Origin: a virus
DNA: 38,675 bases
IMG/VR virus record: IMGVR_UViG_3300025099_000055
Span: 1-38,675 of that record
Direction: 5' to 3' (one strand)
Part shown: piece after piece, positions 10,201 through 17,352 of the stretch
Layout: the number at the start of each line of letters is the position of its first letter
Numbering within the stretch: position 1 is the stretch's first letter
Translations under genes and position numbers: made by a program
Notes under the pieces: generated by a model
Databases searched by the model: none
What the model saw: only the letters and a program-made list of their open reading frames with translations
What the model was told of the DNA's origin: nothing

Positions 10201-11955
10201 TTAAAAGGAAAAAAATTTGCTAAAAAAACTTACGAAAAAATTCAACAATTATACGTTGAAGAAGACACATTTCATAAAAATATAAATTGGTTTTTAGAGC
10301 GTAATAGATATGGAAAAATTTTAGACGATTTAAAAATAAATGAAACTAATTTTAAAGATGCATTAAAAGGTAAAGGTGTTAGTACAGATGTAAGAAATTT
10401 TTTAAACGACTCCGTTGAAAGATTTTATGATAGAAGAACGAGAACGTTTGATGGTGACTTTCAATTATTTTTAGATGAAATAGGTGGAAAATTAACACGT
10501 AATAATGTTCCTAACTATGCGTATGTTGGCAGATTTGGTAGAGCATTACGTATGTCTCCTTTTGGAAACTTTATTGCATTTCCATTAGAAATAATGAGAT
10601 CAGGTTCTAATATAGTAGATACAGCGATTAAAGAAATGTCTAGTAATATACCTTCAGTAAAACAACTTGGTAAAAAAAGATTAGCTAGTTTTGCAATAAC
10701 AGTTGGTGGTGTGCCACAAGCATTTAAACAAACAATGATGGCCATACATGATGTAGACAATGAAGAAATGGAAGCGTTACGAAGAATAGTTCCTGAATGG
10801 TCTAAAAATTCTACACTAGTTCCAACAGGCAGAGATAAAAATGGTTATTTAAAATATGTAGATTTTAGTTATTCTAATGCATATGATTTTTTATTAAGAC
10901 CTATTCAAGCAGTTAGCAACGCTGTTAACGAAGGTAAAGAAGACGGCATATCTTTAAAAGCTGCGTTAGGTGATGGATTACAAGATGGAATAAGAGAACT
11001 AGTAGAACCATTTGCATCAGAATCTATTATAACTGAAGCAGTTTTAGATTCAGTTATTAGAGGAGGAGTAGGTAAGGATGGTCGAAGAGTGTGGAGAGAA
11101 GAAGACGAACCATTTGAAAAAATGATAAAAGCTGTTGGTCACATTGGAAAACAAGTAGTTCCAATGGGATCTACTTTTAAACAGCTAGAAAGATTAGCTC
11201 TTGCAGGAAGAGATAAAACAGATGAATATGGTAGGACTTTTAATTTATCGGACGAGATACCTGGACTATGGGGTTTTAGAGCAGTTAAGTCAGACCCTGA
11301 AAGAGCTTTACAATTTAAAATTTCTTCGTTTGGATCTTCTTTAAAGAAAAGTGAAAACTTATTTACATCACCTTTATTAAGAGGAGGTAGAGTTACTCCA
11401 CAAGATATTTTAGAAGGATATCAATATTCTGAAGCTAGAAGATTCCATGTTTTAAAACAAATGGCTAAAGATGTTGAAGCAATGAGAGATTTAGGGGTAG
11501 AAGATAACATAATTAGAAAAAAATTAGAAGCTAGAAAAGGTTTAGGTAAAGAGGTTGTTAACAGTGTTTTGTTTGGAGAGTATACTCCTAAAAGACCAAG
11601 CGATTTTTTTATAACAAGAATGAATGAAATTAATAATGATTTAAATGAAAAAGAAGGTGTTAATATAGATAATCCTTATTATAAAGCATTACCTTCTATT
11701 AATAATATTATAAACAAAAATTTTAAAATTAATTTATTAGATGACGATATATCTTTTTCTCAACTAGGTTTTGAGTTACCAAAATCTCCATCTATTATTG
11801 GTAAAATATTTAATAACGATGGCGCAGTCAGAAGCAATATAGAACCAGGCGCAACACCTGTACTAGGAGCAAGCGGCACGAATCAAGCTTTAAGTAAGCC
11901 ATATGATCAACTATCAAGTATAGAGAAGGAACAAATATTGTTTAACAGAGCGTAA
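7246..11955 (+). CDS. Giant internal virion / DNA-ejection type protein (1569 aa)
   Basis: The largest gene of the window. GGGGG lies 10 bases before the ATG. The first 130 residues carry hydrophobic stretches (FFVSAAAGVASGLIKIPEGVVSLGAELI) followed by long Lys/Glu-rich helices. A conserved-looking central part includes LTHVRNFISAGAFVAANG and a second hydrophobic part, SPFGNFIAFPLEIMRSGSNI. The size, helical content and place at the end of the virion module fit the large internal core proteins of podoviruses that are expelled with DNA. I see no lysozyme or transglycosylase signature that I can defend. It is the only such large protein here, so it is a good lineage marker. Confidence 0.65.
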   Translation: MAVSLEQAYGATAAANKKKSETNFFVSAAAGVASGLIKIPEGVVSLGAELIDLGLGTETAEEVEKFFDDLNPFDEVAESRGIGKITQALASIGPVAIKGATLGVKAASSIRAANLAKRALAAKRAGKAVSLSKFGQIIQKGQDVLTTPLAGGIIGSGVGESLVSDEDIGTLGDMLKGTSLEPFAITMMDTESKKGRAEAFRRLTNRIKFGTEGALFNLGLTGAGKGVKKLREPATYGLERWKEGGIGAAIEKALYGLKPSYAGTQAGLEAQRLGIDATQAAKAEAATEVAKLHKAIKDVVPKLDKSLNLDESEILKEVQGILQPFPGKKLDSIKFEDLPGIIERRSGIKNNARGSFKYEYSGAGEPIKRLNEEGKRLLKDVNSVKMPLDSLPFTEKQFIKAVEEGKYPNIDLKKYTFTSPIDKNQTRRLITPEKIIGEQGQKGFFSVDDYAIVKGGPADKFLEKIKSGGGEKARKEFETILKNMRSTVDNLTGKISQKDLAVITSQKLHAELGNYLTADYFQFNQSTIPLFRVNRAVAEVKEPALKSYVEQQKRTYQIAEAEALKKTGKQVRPEDIIVPDKMINEFTSEGAAKINRYLKAKSLDELEPKEAVKKILGEPIKQSEKDAIKIQTSVLKAKKLDEWEEIVLGRIMDPTYNFINSVSKMASLNYTLDYMNTIAKQGSTKSGRVVVEGGVTKFLNSMDEPIDIAALTQDNIKKGRVKEKFYDANGKFYTPEETLAIATKETEDLLKTEFDRSKYIFGQGDAPGSTLSAAEDLVASGKAYSIEEATIMLNDPKQFKQVKSTGIDGLSPLDGKWMQAPQYDTVFDTTSDWLNNLGTVGTVYKYAVLGPKTISQISKTVLNALTHVRNFISAGAFVAANGAAVPIGGDFKALLPTSLGGEVLKTGKLDKGIIETAIRMSAYRLNPSGVGANKAVADIVNRSARVGVGGGTQAEVGEIIRMQSDFGGNVLGNLTEAEGKAYNRILKGKKFAKKTYEKIQQLYVEEDTFHKNINWFLERNRYGKILDDLKINETNFKDALKGKGVSTDVRNFLNDSVERFYDRRTRTFDGDFQLFLDEIGGKLTRNNVPNYAYVGRFGRALRMSPFGNFIAFPLEIMRSGSNIVDTAIKEMSSNIPSVKQLGKKRLASFAITVGGVPQAFKQTMMAIHDVDNEEMEALRRIVPEWSKNSTLVPTGRDKNGYLKYVDFSYSNAYDFLLRPIQAVSNAVNEGKEDGISLKAALGDGLQDGIRELVEPFASESIITEAVLDSVIRGGVGKDGRRVWREEDEPFEKMIKAVGHIGKQVVPMGSTFKQLERLALAGRDKTDEYGRTFNLSDEIPGLWGFRAVKSDPERALQFKISSFGSSLKKSENLFTSPLLRGGRVTPQDILEGYQYSEARRFHVLKQMAKDVEAMRDLGVEDNIIRKKLEARKGLGKEVVNSVLFGEYTPKRPSDFFITRMNEINNDLNEKEGVNIDNPYYKALPSINNIINKNFKINLLDDDISFSQLGFELPKSPSIIGKIFNNDGAVRSNIEPGATPVLGASGTNQALSKPYDQLSSIEKEQILFNRA

Positions 11956-11974
11956 AAATAAGGTATAAAATATT

Positions 11975-13945
11975 ATGGGAATAAATAGAATTAGATTACA
12001 AGCCGGGTCAACAGAAGAGATGGCTAAAGCTGAAGCAGCTGCAGATCAAGATCCTGCGTTAGATAGAATTAGAAAACAATTGTTTGGCGAAGGGTATGTG
12101 CAAGATATAGGTAAAGGTGAGGGTATAGCACAATACTATTCAGGTTTTGGAACATCACCATCTTTACAATTTACTCAACCAGGAGAGGAAGTAACACCTG
12201 TTGCTGATGTAACACAACCTGTTGTTGATACAGGTGGTGGAGGTGGAGGCGACGGAGGAGTAACTGGAATTACTAGTGCTTCTACTGTTCAACCTACATC
12301 CGATCCTTTTTTAGCTTCAGGAGCAGCAGGAGGCGCAAGACTTCCTACAATGGATCAAGCAGAAGCTATTGCAGCTATAACAGAAGACCCTGCTTATTCG
12401 TTACCAGGTCAATCTGATCCTTTCTTAGCTTCAGGAGCAGCGGGTGGTGCAAGACTTCCTGCTACACAAGCTACAACAATTCTTCCTTCAGGAGACGTAT
12501 TTGCAACTGATGATCCATTGCTAGCAGAAAAAATGGATTACACTCAACAACAAGATCCAGCTTTTTGGGAAAAAGCAAGAGATAAATTTATTGAGACTGG
12601 ACAAGATGTAGGTAATTTTTTTACTGGTCTTAAAGATAAAGGAATGGATGTAGCTAAAATGGCTGGTTCAGCTATTCTAAGTATGGTAGCCCCTGGTGCA
12701 GGTCTTTTAATGAAAGCAATTCCAGAGGAAACACCAATAGACAAATTTAACAGAGAGTACGCTTTAGGTGGAGACTTATATCAAAATGTAGTTGCACAAT
12801 CAGGAGACCCAAAGTTTGAAGGAAGAATACAAGGATATGCAGATGATTTAATTGCTGGCACAGGAGAAGGAAAAGATCCTTTTGGTATTAATACAGTGTC
12901 TTTAATGGGAGACTATCCAGCTTATGCTACTGAAACATATAATGAAATAGTAGCAAAAGAAAAAGCAGGAAAAGAATTATCTCAATTTGATAAAGATAGA
13001 AAAGAATACTATGGTCATGTCAGTGGACTAACGGGTAAGACTAATATACCTGGAACACCTTTAATGGTTGATAGTTCACCACTTAAAACTTTTCCTGAAG
13101 GTGCACCTGAAGATATTACAATCTTGCCTAAAGACAAACCTATAATAGAAAAAGATATAATAGAACCCGTAACTACTATTGCAGGAAACACAGTGTTTGT
13201 TAACACCAAAACAGGAGAAGTGTTTCCAGATGAAACATTAGCTTATGAAAGTTTATATTCTATGGGGACAGGAGCAATTCCTCCAGGAGAAATAGGTGGA
13301 CCAGGATATGTAGAACCTCCAACTCCTGAAAATATATTAGCTGACACAGGTGAGGCTTTTGATTATTTTGACGATATTGATATTTCACAAGATGCATCAG
13401 ATGCACCAGGAATTACAGATGCACCAGTGACAGGAATAGAAGGTCCTCCAAGCATAATATCAAGATCAGAACCTTCAGGGCCTCCACCAGGAGGACCACA
13501 TGGAGATGGTGGAATGGATATTGGTAAAGGTAGCCCAGGTTCAATGCCAACAGGAACAGGTGGACCCCCAGGTAGAGGCGGAAGTTCCGGTGGACCACCA
13601 AGCCAAGGCGGCGGCGGAGGCGGCGGAGGCGGCGGAGGCGGCAAGATCGTCTGCACTATGATGAACAATTCTTATGGCTTTGGATCATTTAGAAATAAAA
13701 TATGGTTAAGACATTCAAAAGATTTAGCACCTGAGTATCAAATAGGATACCATAAAATATTCTTACCATTAGTAAGACTATCTAAAACAAATAAACTATT
13801 AAAGAAAACATTAGAACACATTGCAGTTCATAGAACTATTGATATTAGACAAGAAGCGAGAGGCAAGAAACATTTATTAGGTAGAGTATATAGAAAAATT
13901 CTTGAGCCAATCTGTTACTGGGTAGGAAAATATGCCAAAAGATAG
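11975..13945 (+). CDS. Gly/Pro-rich protein with conserved C-terminal helical domain
   Basis: 656 residues in three parts. The first part contains a duplicated block SDPFLASGAAGGARLP at residues 109-124 and 147-162. The middle is acidic and Pro/Gly-rich and ends in a poly-Gly linker of about a dozen residues encoded by GGC/GGA repeats near 13608-13645. The last 100 residues form a separate basic, hydrophobic domain (MMNNSYGFGSFRNKIWLRHS, then HKIFLPLVR, HIAVHRTIDIRQE, HLLGRVYRKILEPICYWVG). The C-terminal domain looks like a conserved marine phage module; the linker suggests a domain fusion. Function is unknown. The 3' end overlaps the next gene by 14 bp. Confidence 0.65.
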   Translation: MGINRIRLQAGSTEEMAKAEAAADQDPALDRIRKQLFGEGYVQDIGKGEGIAQYYSGFGTSPSLQFTQPGEEVTPVADVTQPVVDTGGGGGGDGGVTGITSASTVQPTSDPFLASGAAGGARLPTMDQAEAIAAITEDPAYSLPGQSDPFLASGAAGGARLPATQATTILPSGDVFATDDPLLAEKMDYTQQQDPAFWEKARDKFIETGQDVGNFFTGLKDKGMDVAKMAGSAILSMVAPGAGLLMKAIPEETPIDKFNREYALGGDLYQNVVAQSGDPKFEGRIQGYADDLIAGTGEGKDPFGINTVSLMGDYPAYATETYNEIVAKEKAGKELSQFDKDRKEYYGHVSGLTGKTNIPGTPLMVDSSPLKTFPEGAPEDITILPKDKPIIEKDIIEPVTTIAGNTVFVNTKTGEVFPDETLAYESLYSMGTGAIPPGEIGGPGYVEPPTPENILADTGEAFDYFDDIDISQDASDAPGITDAPVTGIEGPPSIISRSEPSGPPPGGPHGDGGMDIGKGSPGSMPTGTGGPPGRGGSSGGPPSQGGGGGGGGGGGGKIVCTMMNNSYGFGSFRNKIWLRHSKDLAPEYQIGYHKIFLPLVRLSKTNKLLKKTLEHIAVHRTIDIRQEARGKKHLLGRVYRKILEPICYWVGKYAKR

Positions 13946-14126
13946 TGCGTTACAAAGAATAGATTCACATGAAAAGCTTTGCAGAATTATGCAAAAACAA
14001 ACTCACGATAAAATTTTAAAATTAGAGCGACAAATTAATAGAGTAGAAAGCATTTTATTAGTGTCTGTTGGCACATTAGTTGCTGGTATGGCAAGTCTTA
14101 TTGTTATGTTGATTACAAAAATTTGA
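13932..14126 (+). CDS. Small one-TM coiled-coil protein, holin/spanin-like
   Basis: 64 residues starting MPKDSALQRIDSHEKLCRIM, then a Lys/Glu helix (KILKLERQINRVES) and one C-terminal membrane segment, ILLVSVGTLVAGMASLIVMLI. A cytoplasmic helix with a single TM close to the C-terminus suits a membrane-anchored accessory such as a small holin-like protein; this is inferred. It overlaps the end of the preceding 656-residue gene and closes the + strand virion operon before the convergent helicase gene. Confidence 0.65.
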   Translation: MPKDSALQRIDSHEKLCRIMQKQTHDKILKLERQINRVESILLVSVGTLVAGMASLIVMLITKI

Positions 14127-14154
14127 GCGCGCCATACGTAAGTCCTACAATTTC

Positions 14155-15600
14155 CTATATCCAATCTTTTAATTCTTCACCCATAACTTGACTAGCTATA
14201 TTAATTTTTTTACGTAAAGCTTTTACAATTCTTTCATCAACAGTATCTTCAGCAATAATATCTACATAAGTCATGGGCTTAGTCTGGCCTATTCTATCTA
14301 TTCTAGCTTCTGACTGTTGTCGTTTTTCTAAATCATAACCATTAGAATAATAAATCATAGTTGATGCAGCGGTTAATGTAATACCATAACCACCAGTTTG
14401 TGGTGTGCCAACTAAAAATCTAACAGGACTATCTGGGTCTTGTATTTCTTTAATTGCTTTTTGCCTATCTTCAACAGACGTATCTCCATAGTAAGTCATT
14501 ACAGAGTTATCCACACTTGTATTAAATTCTTTTTTAATATGTTCTACGATTGTTTCTATGTCGTGCCTATAATGTGCCCAAATTACAACTTTACCGTGTA
14601 CTTCATGCAACAGGTCTATCAATTCATCTATACGATTATTTTTTAAAATTTGTGTAGTGCCATCATCAGCAGTAAAATGTCCACAAGTTATTTGATGCAA
14701 ACGCATAAGTTGTGTCATAACTGTTGCAGTTGTAGCAGCTTTACCATTTAAAAATGCTAGAGCTGTTTGTTTCATTTGTGAATAAACTTTCTTTTGTTCA
14801 TCACTTAATTGTACAATACGTTTCATAAATGTTTTCTTAGGTAAATCTAAACAGTCATCTTTTAATACACGGTAAGAAAATGGTTTTAGTTTTTCTGACA
14901 ACTCACCAAGATTACGATAACCAACAACAATTTGTACAGACCTGCCACCAAAATTAGCTGTTCGCATTACTGCATATCTATTTTTAAAAGTGTAAAAAGA
15001 ACTATGATCTAGTAGCCAAGGACTTAAAAAATAACATTGTGTGTATAAATCTAGAGGTGATTTAGTAACTGGTGAACCTGTAAGTATTCTTCTATATTTA
15101 GAATACTTTGATAGACCTAAAATATTTTTTGTACGTTTAGCACCAGGGTTTTTAATAGTAGTAGACTCATCAACTGCAATTAATGCATTATGACAATTTA
15201 AAAATTTGTGAGCAAAATCAACACCTTTTTTAGTAGAAAAAGCCTCTACATTCATAATCAAAATATGTAGTTCTTCACCAGTTTTGAATAAAGTATTTAG
15301 TTTTTTTGCTTGGGTTTTATTAATCATGGCCTGCCATAGCACCATTTTTTTATCTATATGGTCTACAAGGTGTGTGGGTATTTCTGAATTATACCAGTTT
15401 TGATATACTCCTTTAGGTGCTATAATTAAAGCACCATTAATTTTACCTTTGTCATAAAGCATAGATATATTATCTATTAATACTTTAGATTTACCTGTAC
15501 CCATCTCCATAAAATAAGCATATACTTGCTTTTCCCAAGACTTTTCTAACGCAGTTAATTGATGCGCGTATGGCTTGGTCTTAAATTTGTAATTGATCAT
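14155..15600 (-). CDS. SNF2/SF2-type DNA helicase
   Basis: 481 residues with all core SF2 motifs: Walker A MEMGTGKS (31-38), a DEAH-like box DEST (144-147), motif III LTGSP (173-177), and motif VI SEARIDRIGQ (about 430-439), followed by TVDERIVKALRKK. The RIGQ and VDERI forms are those of SNF2-like ATPases found in many phages. It likely remodels or unwinds DNA during replication or recombination. It is the only gene of its strand in the left 29 kb and starts 18 bp from a palindromic divergent promoter that it shares with the replication module. The 5' leader has an AAAGAAG sequence as a weak ribosome site. Confidence 0.9.
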   Translation of the reverse strand: MINYKFKTKPYAHQLTALEKSWEKQVYAYFMEMGTGKSKVLIDNISMLYDKGKINGALIIAPKGVYQNWYNSEIPTHLVDHIDKKMVLWQAMINKTQAKKLNTLFKTGEELHILIMNVEAFSTKKGVDFAHKFLNCHNALIAVDESTTIKNPGAKRTKNILGLSKYSKYRRILTGSPVTKSPLDLYTQCYFLSPWLLDHSSFYTFKNRYAVMRTANFGGRSVQIVVGYRNLGELSEKLKPFSYRVLKDDCLDLPKKTFMKRIVQLSDEQKKVYSQMKQTALAFLNGKAATTATVMTQLMRLHQITCGHFTADDGTTQILKNNRIDELIDLLHEVHGKVVIWAHYRHDIETIVEHIKKEFNTSVDNSVMTYYGDTSVEDRQKAIKEIQDPDSPVRFLVGTPQTGGYGITLTAASTMIYYSNGYDLEKRQQSEARIDRIGQTKPMTYVDIIAEDTVDERIVKALRKKINIASQVMGEELKDWI

Positions 15601-15617
15601 TTGTTACTTCTTTCTAG

Positions 15618-15651
15618 TTGACAATATAAAGATAAAATATTATATTGTCAA
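15618..15651. promoter_or_regulatory. Perfect 34-bp palindrome with two superimposed divergent promoters
   Basis: Arms TTGACAATATAA (15618-15629) and TTATATTGTCAA (15640-15651) are exact inverted repeats around 10 bases. On the + strand TTGACA (15618-15623), 17 bases, TATATT (15641-15646) makes a near-consensus sigma70 promoter. By symmetry the minus strand has the identical promoter: TTGACA at 15651-15646 and TATATT at 15628-15623. The two promoters occupy the same DNA, so RNA polymerase can fire only one way at a time. They serve the helicase (minus) and the replication module (plus). Confidence 0.85.
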
Positions 15652-15653
15652 GC

Positions 15654-16040
15654 ATGAAAGAAAATACGTTTAACAGCGAACCAATTGTTTATTTACTACA
15701 AGAAGTGCCAGGTACTAAAATAGGTCGTCCTAAATATAATATTATTGGGGCACAAAAATTTGGTGCAATAAAAGTTCTTCTTAGAGAAGATACACAGATT
15801 GTTAGAAGTCCTGGACCTATAACTTATCAATTAAGAAGATTGTTAAAAGATTTTTCGGATAAAGATTTTTTACTTTTATCTGGTGATCCTAAAGTTATTG
15901 GTTTGGCGATTGCTGTTGCGTGTGATATTAACAATGGAAAGTACACAACGTTAACTTGGGACAGGCAAGAAAAGATGTATTACCCAACCGAGTTTAACAT
16001 ACATGAAAGAGGTGAAATCGATGAGTCAAATAGACTATGA
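15654..16040 (+). CDS. Conserved-looking early protein of unknown function (128 aa)
   Basis: The start is ATG 15654 (MKENTFNSEPIVYLLQEVPG). An in-frame TTG at 15645 lies inside the -10 box of its own promoter and is rejected. The predicted transcript starts at or within a few bases of the ATG, so translation would be leaderless or nearly so. The protein mixes strands and helices, with LLREDTQIVRSPGPITYQLRR and KVIGLAIAVACDINNGKY. I recognise no enzyme motif. As first gene of the replication operon it may be an early host-takeover or replication accessory protein. Confidence 0.75.
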   Translation: MKENTFNSEPIVYLLQEVPGTKIGRPKYNIIGAQKFGAIKVLLREDTQIVRSPGPITYQLRRLLKDFSDKDFLLLSGDPKVIGLAIAVACDINNGKYTTLTWDRQEKMYYPTEFNIHERGEIDESNRL

Positions 16041-16572
16041 ACAAGATAGAGTACAATCTGTAACACAAGCGGATGCTGCAAAGTCATTATCTGATAAGGT
16101 TATAGAACTCAAAAATTTAGAAGACGAAATTTCTAATGCAGAAAAAAGTGTTTCTAAATTAAAAGAACAAGCAAAAACCTTATCGCAGTTTGAGATACCA
16201 GCGATGATGGAAGAAATGCATATTACAAAATTAAAGCTGAAAGATGGTGAGTCCGTAGAAATTAAAAAAATATACGGTGCATCAATACCTCAAGAACATC
16301 AAGAGGCAGCTTTTACATGGCTTCGAAACAACGACCTAGGTGATATTATTAAAAATGATATTACCGTTACCTTTGGTCGAGGCGAAGACAACAAGGCGAG
16401 CGAATACGCAAACCTTGCACAAGGTCAGGGGTATGAGCCCGTCCAGAAAATTGGCGTTCATCCCCAGACACTTAAAGCAGTAGTCAGGGAGCGTCTTGAG
16501 TCTGGACGTGAGATGCCCTCTGATTTATTTAAAACTTACGCAGGTAACAGTACAAAAATAACAAGGAGATAG
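16021..16572 (+). CDS. Coiled-coil replication-module protein (183 aa)
   Basis: ATG 16021 is chosen because GAGGTG lies eight bases upstream; an upstream in-frame start at 16003 lacks this. Residues about 18-60 form a coiled coil (DKVIELKNLEDEISNAEKSV), then a conserved-looking core: FEIPAMMEEM, LKLKDGESVEIKK, AAFTWLRNNDLGDIIKNDI, VTFGRGED. The last third has HPQTLKAVVRERLESG. Similar proteins accompany replication genes in marine phages, but the biochemical role is unknown to me. The segment about 16377-16515 is unusually G+C-rich. It overlaps the previous gene by 20 bp and is 2 bp from the next. Confidence 0.7.
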   Translation: MSQIDYEQDRVQSVTQADAAKSLSDKVIELKNLEDEISNAEKSVSKLKEQAKTLSQFEIPAMMEEMHITKLKLKDGESVEIKKIYGASIPQEHQEAAFTWLRNNDLGDIIKNDITVTFGRGEDNKASEYANLAQGQGYEPVQKIGVHPQTLKAVVRERLESGREMPSDLFKTYAGNSTKITRR

Positions 16573-16574
16573 AA

Positions 16575-17297
16575 ATGAGTGACGAGAAACAAGTAGCGGT
16601 AAAAAAAGAAGCAGGGCTACCTTCAACAATTTTGTTTGAAGATGACGCTGCATCGGGTTTTGAGAATGTAAAGACAACTAGTTTGGCTTTACCTATTTTA
16701 AAACTTTTACAAAATGGTTCAGGTGAAGCACAGAAACGTAATCAAAATTATGTTGATGGCGCAGAACCTGGAATGCTTTTAAATACAGTTACAAAAAAAT
16801 TGTATGATGGAGCAAAAGGGGTATCAGTTATACCTTGCCATTACAAACTAGAGTATCAAGAATGGGCTGACTTTGGAACAGGTTCTGGTAGACCAGAAAA
16901 TATTTTTCCAGATGGCTCTGATATTTTAGATCAAACAACTAAAGATGGTTCAGGTAAAGATAGGTTAGAAAATGGTAATTATATCTTAACTGTTGGACAA
17001 CACTTTGTGTTAATTGTTGGAGATGATGGAGCTGAACAAGCTTTAATCTCAATGAGTTCATCTCAAGGTAAGATAAGCAGAAAATGGAACTCAATGATGA
17101 TGTCCATTTCACTTGATGGAAAAAACGGTTCATACACACCGCCATCATTTAGCCACTCTTATAAACTAACAACTGTGTTAAATTCTGGCAAAGGTAATCA
17201 ATGGTATGGTTACAACGTAATCAAAGAAGGTCCAGTAAAAAACCCTTCAATGTATGAACGTGCTAAGAAATTTTACACTAGTTTAGCCGGCAAATAG
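16575..17297 (+). CDS. Putative ssDNA-binding type protein (unconfirmed)
   Basis: 240 residues preceded by AGGAG seven bases before the ATG, the strongest ribosome site of the module, suggesting high expression. The protein is beta-rich with GVSVIPCHYKLEYQEW, ENGNYILTVGQHFVLIVGDDG, then GKISRKWNSMMMSISLDGK and SHSYKLTTVLNSGKGNQWYGY. Its size, beta content, aromatic/basic residues and location just before primase and helicase fit a single-strand DNA-binding protein, but I see no defining OB-fold signature. That role is inference; it could equally be another replication accessory. Confidence 0.55.
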   Translation: MSDEKQVAVKKEAGLPSTILFEDDAASGFENVKTTSLALPILKLLQNGSGEAQKRNQNYVDGAEPGMLLNTVTKKLYDGAKGVSVIPCHYKLEYQEWADFGTGSGRPENIFPDGSDILDQTTKDGSGKDRLENGNYILTVGQHFVLIVGDDGAEQALISMSSSQGKISRKWNSMMMSISLDGKNGSYTPPSFSHSYKLTTVLNSGKGNQWYGYNVIKEGPVKNPSMYERAKKFYTSLAGK

Positions 17298-17305
17298 TGT
17301 GAATA

Positions 17306-17337
17306 GTAGGCGGTCGATGGAGACGTAGACCGCCTAC
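17306..17337 (+). promoter_or_regulatory. GC-rich 10-bp hairpin between replication genes
   Basis: GTAGGCGGTC (17306-17315) and GACCGCCTAC (17328-17337) form a perfect 10-bp stem, 7 of 10 pairs G-C, with a 12-base loop. It stands out in this AT-rich genome. No U-run follows, so intrinsic termination is unlikely. Between a strongly initiated gene and the primase gene it could protect the upstream mRNA 3' end or mark a processing site. Confidence 0.55.
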
Positions 17338-17352
17338 GCTTACCGAGTGGAC

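Noticed and set aside
13363-13668. Pro-rich minus-strand frame
   Set aside because: Shadow of the GGC/GGA poly-Gly tract on the plus strand.
14127-14154. Intrinsic terminator between the convergent virion and helicase genes
   Set aside because: Only a short GCGCGC element is present, without a stable stem followed by a T-run.
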